Source: Leptofilum sp965368765 (GTDB taxonomy: Bacteria > Chloroflexota > Anaerolineae > Promineifilales > Promineifilaceae). From it: a stretch of DNA of 10,587 bases. Both the position numbers and the translations under genes were made by a program. Below, piece after piece: positions 6,777 through 10,587 of the stretch. Positions within the stretch are counted from its first letter, which is position 1. Each line of letters opens with the position of its first letter. The notes under the pieces are model-generated. The model saw only the letters and a list, made by a program, of their open reading frames with translations. It did no database searches and had not been told where the DNA came from. The stretch lies in NCBI GenBank assembly GCA_965368765.1, contig CBDUOF010000176.1, positions 1 to 10,587 on the forward strand, read 5' to 3'.

Positions 6777-9197
6777 ATGCAACGATTCCAGAATTGGCAA
6801 TTTGATATTCTTTCCTTTTTGATTGGCCTGTTAATCGGGGGGCTGGTGGCGTATGGAGTAATACGTTTACTGCCTCTGCTGCGTCGCCAAAAATCTCGAC
6901 TCACTGGCTGGATACGGGAACGTATTTCTTATTTACGTTCCGGGGTGGCCACACGATACTTGGCCGAAACGGCCGTTTACGCCCAGAGCCTCCATCTTCT
7001 CGCCAATAAAACAGACCTGGACACCCTCTTTGTTGCCCCGCGTCTGCTGGCACCCCCAGACGACCCGTCGCTGCTGCCGAAAGATCGGGGAGCCACCGCC
7101 TTTGGCATGCTGTGGCCGGAGTGGGCCAAGGGGGTTGGCTTACCCACGCCACCTACCATGACCGTTAAACAACTATTGCAAAACGGCCGTCGCGTCATTA
7201 TTGCCGCCGAGCCTGGGATGGGCAAAACGACGCTGCTGGCTCATTTGGCGCAGCGCTGCGCCACGGCAACGGCGGAAGGCGCAGATGCCGCCTTGGTAAA
7301 TACACTGCCCGTGCTGATTCACGTGGCGGAATTGGGGTTGGCAGGGGGCGGTGAAACGGAGGAGGCCGAAGCAATTTTGGCCGCCGCTCTGCAGAAGCGG
7401 GCCCATCCGCTAACAAGCCCGGGTATAAAAGATTTGCTGCATCAAAAACTGAAAGCCGGGCAGGTATTGCTACTGCTTGACGGCTGGGAAGCGTTGCCTG
7501 GGCCGAAACGGCCGTTTATCGGCGACTGGCTAAATCAGCTGCTGCGTAAATATAAACATACCCAAACCATTGTTGCCGCTGGTTTGTCTGGACATGGACT
7601 GTTGCTGGAGCTCGGTTTTACCTGGACAACACTGTTACCCTGGCGGCTAGGCGAAGCGGAAGCCTTTGCCGCCAAGACCACCCAGGCATTATCCATTGGC
7701 CAATCGCCACGCTTGCCCTACTATTGGCAGCCGGGCCAAACGGCCGTTGCAACCACGCTCAATTTTGCCCTGCGCGGCCTAAACAAGATGCCACAAGACC
7801 CGAAACGGCCGTTGCCATTGTGTGAACTAATAGAGCAAAGCGTCCCGCTGCTGGCTGGCAAGCAGCCCCCCAATGCCCAGACAACGGCTTTTTGGCAGCA
7901 GCTTGCCTATACGATGCTAAAAGAAGGTAAGCTGTCGCTGGGGCCAACCGAAGTAACGGCCGCTGCCGAATCATTGGCCAGACAGGCCGACGGCCAAATT
8001 AATCGCAGTGTGGCAAACCAGCTACAAAATTCAGTTAAAAACAGTCTGCTATTTGTCACTTGGGGCAATGGCGGGCTGAGCTATCGCGGTGTGCTTTGGC
8101 GCGACTTTTTTGCAGCGGGCTTTCTTGTGTCACTGGCAGATGAGGCAGCCGTGGCGGCCCATCTGTATGATCCTGAGTGGATCCAGGTATTGCGTTTTTA
8201 CGTGGCGCAGGTGAACCCTGCCCCGCTGGCCAAACAGTTGTTGCAAGGTCAGGACAATTCACCCTCTCGCGAATCAGTATTTCAGGCAGCATCCTGGCTG
8301 CCGCTGACGGCAGAAAAAGGGGAGTGGCGGCGACAAACAATGATTTTGCTGGGGCAGATGATTCGCTCGGCAACGTCATTCACCTTGGTCATTCGACAGC
8401 GGGCAATGGTGGCAATGGCGCAATCAAACGAGCCTGGCGTCATGAAGTTTGTATCGCAGCTTCTGGAGCGATCTGATCCACTTTTGCGACAGCTGGGCAC
8501 AACAGCCCTGGCACAGTTAGGGCACGATCAGGCCATCACCCTGCTAGCAAATATGGTGAATGATGGGGATGAAATGGTGCGACAAACGGCCGTTTACGGG
8601 TTGCTTTTACACCAACATCATCCGCTGGCAGAGCAGCCCTTGCTGGCCGCCCTCATCGGCAATGATGAAGCACTCAGTCAGATTACGGCTGAGGGGTTGG
8701 CGCTCAATGGGGAGCGCGGTACAGAAATCCTCATCGAGGCACTGACCGATGATGACATTCAGGTGCGGCGTGCCGCTGTGTTGGGATTGGCACTTCTGGA
8801 TGAACGCTGGGTTGAAAAGCAGCTCATCCAGGTCGAGCGGCACGATGACGAATGGTTTGTGCGCTCAGCGGCCAACGGCGCGCTGGAAACGATGCGAGCG
8901 CGACGCAAGCCATTTAAATGGCAGCCGCCCAATCCAGCCGATCAGCGTTGGCTCACAATGGCATTTCGGCAAGACGGCCGTATCGTGCCAGATGGGGCCG
9001 CAGCGCTTCCATTTTTGGTCCAGCTCATTAGCGATTCCGACGAGCCAAAGACGCGGGCAGCCGCAGCAACCTTGCTTAGCCATTTTCCGGCATTGGATGC
9101 AATGCCGGCGTTAGAAACGGCCGCACGTGATTCAGACGTATTGGTCAGTGAAGCGGCATTTACAACATTATGTCATCTTCGTCGAGCGTATGGGTAA
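6777..9197 (+). CDS. Membrane-anchored NACHT-like NTPase with C-terminal HEAT repeats
   Basis: The 806-residue protein opens with one membrane helix (about residues 10-34, ILSFLIGLLIGGLVAYGVIR) followed by basic residues, so the bulk is probably cytoplasmic. A P-loop NTPase domain follows. Its Walker A-like AAEPGMGKTT (143-152) has Ala where the first Gly of GxxGxGKT is expected. Walker B is VLLLLDGWEAL (230-240), resembling the LDGxDE of NACHT/STAND ATPases. A winged-helix-like segment (YRGVLWRDFFAAGFL, 436-450) matches the end of NACHT modules. From about 540 to 800 there are HEAT/PBS-lyase-type helical repeats (DPLLRQLGTTALAQLG, IQVRRAAVLGLALL, PKTRAAAATLLSHF). The expected role is ligand- or partner-triggered oligomerisation at the membrane; the ligand is unknown. 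An in-frame TGA at 6771 makes 6777 the first possible ATG, but the ribosome-binding site is weak. The gene is dense in ACGGCCGT motifs, in all three frames. Confidence 0.8.
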   Translation: MQRFQNWQFDILSFLIGLLIGGLVAYGVIRLLPLLRRQKSRLTGWIRERISYLRSGVATRYLAETAVYAQSLHLLANKTDLDTLFVAPRLLAPPDDPSLLPKDRGATAFGMLWPEWAKGVGLPTPPTMTVKQLLQNGRRVIIAAEPGMGKTTLLAHLAQRCATATAEGADAALVNTLPVLIHVAELGLAGGGETEEAEAILAAALQKRAHPLTSPGIKDLLHQKLKAGQVLLLLDGWEALPGPKRPFIGDWLNQLLRKYKHTQTIVAAGLSGHGLLLELGFTWTTLLPWRLGEAEAFAAKTTQALSIGQSPRLPYYWQPGQTAVATTLNFALRGLNKMPQDPKRPLPLCELIEQSVPLLAGKQPPNAQTTAFWQQLAYTMLKEGKLSLGPTEVTAAAESLARQADGQINRSVANQLQNSVKNSLLFVTWGNGGLSYRGVLWRDFFAAGFLVSLADEAAVAAHLYDPEWIQVLRFYVAQVNPAPLAKQLLQGQDNSPSRESVFQAASWLPLTAEKGEWRRQTMILLGQMIRSATSFTLVIRQRAMVAMAQSNEPGVMKFVSQLLERSDPLLRQLGTTALAQLGHDQAITLLANMVNDGDEMVRQTAVYGLLLHQHHPLAEQPLLAALIGNDEALSQITAEGLALNGERGTEILIEALTDDDIQVRRAAVLGLALLDERWVEKQLIQVERHDDEWFVRSAANGALETMRARRKPFKWQPPNPADQRWLTMAFRQDGRIVPDGAAALPFLVQLISDSDEPKTRAAAATLLSHFPALDAMPALETAARDSDVLVSEAAFTTLCHLRRAYG

Positions 9198-9208
9198 AAC
9201 GGCCGTTT
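6967..9208. repeat. Cluster of the iterated palindromic motif AAACGGCCGT(TT)
   Basis: Exact AAACGGCCGT copies start at 6967, 7181, 7506, 7738, 7803, 8584 and 9197; ACGGCCGT is also at 8974 and AAACGGCCGC at 9115. The copies at 6967, 7506, 8584 and 9197 are full 12-base palindromes, AAACGGCCGTTT. In the NTPase gene they are read as T-A-V (6967, 7738, 8584), K-R-P (7506, 7803) and N/D-G-R (7181, 8974), so every frame is used. Elsewhere in the window exact decamers are at 341, 2010, 2822 and 6725, with ACGGCCGT also at 1156 and 1230. The hexamer core CGGCCG occurs at least 20 times in the window. Confidence 0.9.
9197..9208. repeat. Intergenic 12-base palindrome AAACGGCCGTTT at the NTPase stop
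   Basis: This perfect 12-base palindrome begins on the last base of the NTPase stop codon (TAA 9195-9197) and ends 3 bases before the predicted -35 box of the protease gene. It has no T tract and is not a terminator. Confidence 0.85.
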
Positions 9209-9211
9209 GGC

Positions 9212-9240
9212 TTGTGTTCCGCACCATCCTGTCTTATACT
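9212..9240 (+). promoter_or_regulatory. Predicted promoter of the trypsin-like protease gene
   Basis: TTGTGT (9212-9217) and TATACT (9235-9240) are separated by exactly 17 bases in the 110-base gap after the NTPase gene. Transcription would start near 9247, leaving a leader of about 60 bases ending in a strong GGAGGG site (9298-9303). The gap has no terminator, so read-through from the NTPase gene is also possible. Confidence 0.45.
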
Positions 9241-9307
9241 GACAATCCTATCCGCATAGTTCCTCACATCATTCTCCCACCTAATACTTGCAGTTCTGGA
9301 GGGAAAT

Positions 9308-10318
9308 ATGGCAACTCTCAGCGAGATTCGCGCAATTCAATCAGCCCATACAGCCGCTCTTATGAGCCGACCCAACGTCGTGGGCGTCGGGATTGGGCAC
9401 CGCACCGTGGCGGGCGTTCTCACGGACGAACTCTGCCTTTCTGTTCTGGTGGCAGATAAAATCGCTATTGAAGGTTTGGCCCCAGAGGCACTGGTGCCAT
9501 CGCAGTTGGGCAATGTCCCCACTGATGTGGTGCAAATCGGCACCGTCAGAGCCAATCAGGTGCCAACAGGGAAATTCAGGCCCGCGCCAGGTGGTGTCAG
9601 CATAGGTCATTACCAGATTTCAGCCGGAACCCTGGGCTGCATTGTGCACGACAAAACCACCAACGATCGGCTCATTCTTTCAAACAACCACGTTTTGGCC
9701 AACAGCAATAACGCTCAGGAAGGCGATCCCATTATTCAGCCGGGTGGCGCCGATGGCGGTACGGTGGCCAATGACCTTATTGCCCGTCTGGAACGCTTTT
9801 GCGTCATTGATTTTGGCACGACGGGCGGCTCCGACTGCGGCATTGCTTCGGCATATGCGGACATTGGCAACGCCATGGCCAGCCTGCTTGGCTCGCGCCA
9901 TCGCGTCACGGTGCTCCAGGCCAATCCCCAGGCGGTGAATTTGGCAGATGCCGCCGTGGCCCGTCCTATCAACGATAGCGACGTGCTGGATGAAATTTTA
10001 GGCATAGGCGAGATCAGCGGTACCACGGAAGGTACGCTGGGACTGGCGATTCGGAAATCAGGACGTACCACAGGGTTTACCACCGGCACAATCACCACGA
10101 TTAATGCTACGGTCAGCGTTAACTATGGGCCGGGCCAGGTAGCCACCTTTGAGAATCAACTCATTGCCGGGCCGATGTCCCAGGGGGGCGATTCTGGCTC
10201 GCTCATTGTGGCGGCCGATTCGCAAGAGGCGGTCGGTCTGCTCTTCGCCGGATCAACCCAGTCAACCATTTTTAGCCCTATTCAAGCAGTCTTAGATTGC
10301 TTAAACGTGACAATTTAA
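9308..10318 (+). CDS. Trypsin-like serine protease without signal peptide (NAL1-like)
   Basis: The 336-residue protein has a chymotrypsin-fold catalytic signature: His128 in LSNNHVLA, probable Asp176 in GGSDCGIA, and Ser296 in GGDSGSLIV. A RKSGRTTGFTTG strand pair (249-260), typical of such folds, lies between the second and third. The overall pattern resembles the NAL1-like/trypsin-like peptidases found in bacteria and plants. There is no signal peptide or membrane helix, so the protein is probably cytoplasmic. An N-terminal module (residues 1-80) contains NVVGVGIG at 23-30 and ends PTDVVQIG. The same module begins the next gene. GGAGGG lies 4 bases before the ATG. The gene follows the NACHT-like NTPase by 110 bases on the same strand. 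The substrate is unknown; proteolysis or autocleavage is inferred from the intact triad only. Confidence 0.82.
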   Translation: MATLSEIRAIQSAHTAALMSRPNVVGVGIGHRTVAGVLTDELCLSVLVADKIAIEGLAPEALVPSQLGNVPTDVVQIGTVRANQVPTGKFRPAPGGVSIGHYQISAGTLGCIVHDKTTNDRLILSNNHVLANSNNAQEGDPIIQPGGADGGTVANDLIARLERFCVIDFGTTGGSDCGIASAYADIGNAMASLLGSRHRVTVLQANPQAVNLADAAVARPINDSDVLDEILGIGEISGTTEGTLGLAIRKSGRTTGFTTGTITTINATVSVNYGPGQVATFENQLIAGPMSQGGDSGSLIVAADSQEAVGLLFAGSTQSTIFSPIQAVLDCLNVTI

Positions 10319-10321
10319 TCG

Positions 10322-10587
10322 ATGAGCGACCAAAAGGAAAAAATCAAACAGATTCAGGCTGTGAAAATAGCCCATGAAGCGGAATTGATGGCCAAGGCGA
10401 ACGTTGTGGGCGTGGGGATTGGCTTTCGCCAACAGCGCAAAACCCGCACAGATGAAGTTGTCTTAATCGTGATGGTAGAAAAGAAGCTGCCTCGCGCCGA
10501 GCTTAACCCAGAAGATATCATTCCAGGACAAATTGACGGGATTCCAGTGGATGTGCAGGAAAGCGGCCGTATTGAACCGCAAGCGGG
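10322..10587 (+). CDS. Paralogue of the preceding protease, 5' part
   Basis: The frame is open from ATG at 10322 to the right edge (88 full codons plus two bases). The visible part aligns along its length with the N-terminal module of the preceding protease. It shares an exact NVVGVGIG, then TDEVVLIVMVEKKLP, an II/LVPxQ-type segment and IPVDVQESG matching VPTDVVQIG. A catalytic domain probably follows outside the window but cannot be seen. The start lies 3 bases after the upstream TAA with no clear ribosome-binding site, which points to translational coupling in an operon. The first ~20 residues are charged (Lys/Glu/Gln) and look helical. A related GCGGCCGT copy is near 10563-10570. Confidence 0.72.
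   Translation, partial: MSDQKEKIKQIQAVKIAHEAELMAKANVVGVGIGFRQQRKTRTDEVVLIVMVEKKLPRAELNPEDIIPGQIDGIPVDVQESGRIEPQA

Noticed and set aside
6593..6904. 103-residue minus-strand open frame over the start of the NTPase gene
   Set aside because: It runs antisense into a supported gene and its promoter; composition is low-information and no start signal was seen.

Overview
The window looks like a chromosomal stretch from a mid-GC bacterium, most likely a member of the Chloroflexota (Anaerolineae-like). This is an inference. It rests on the pairing of a ycf45-like/R3H protein with thymidylate kinase, on an FmdB-type zinc ribbon with a long acidic tail, and on the mixture of housekeeping nucleotide kinases with a large secreted subtilase. 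No rRNA, tRNA, CRISPR array, insertion sequence or integrase was seen.

Layout. Positions 1-908 (+) hold the 3' end of a ycf45-like protein with a C-terminal R3H domain, followed 11 bases later by thymidylate kinase (tmk, 920-1549). The two probably form one operon. Converging on tmk, with only 4 bases between the stop codons, is an FmdB-family zinc-ribbon gene (1554-1940, -). A 121-base divergent region separates it from guanylate kinase (gmk, 2062-2685, +, GTG start). That region carries a good sigma70-type promoter for the zinc-ribbon gene, with a perfect 13-base dyad in its spacer. A strong intrinsic terminator (2711-2748) closes gmk. Next, on the minus strand, is a 1083-residue secreted S8 subtilase (2784-6035) with I9 propeptide, PA insert, Fn3-like, DUF11-like and beta-sandwich regions. 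A 741-base AT-rich intergenic region follows. After it come a plus-strand membrane-anchored NACHT-like NTPase with HEAT repeats (6777-9197), a trypsin-like serine protease without a signal peptide (9308-10318), and the start of a paralogue of its N-terminal domain (10322 to the window edge).

Two features stand out. First, the octamer ACGGCCGT occurs 14 times in 10.6 kb, where about 0.2 would be expected at equal base frequencies. Eleven of these copies are the decamer AAACGGCCGT and four are the full palindrome AAACGGCCGTTT. Copies occur in all three reading frames of the NTPase gene and in intergenic DNA, so the enrichment acts at the DNA level, like HIP1 in cyanobacteria or DNA-uptake sequences. 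Second, the membrane-anchored NACHT/HEAT NTPase followed by cytoplasmic trypsin-like proteases is an architecture that could be a sensor-effector (conflict or proteolytic-signalling) module. That reading is hypothetical.
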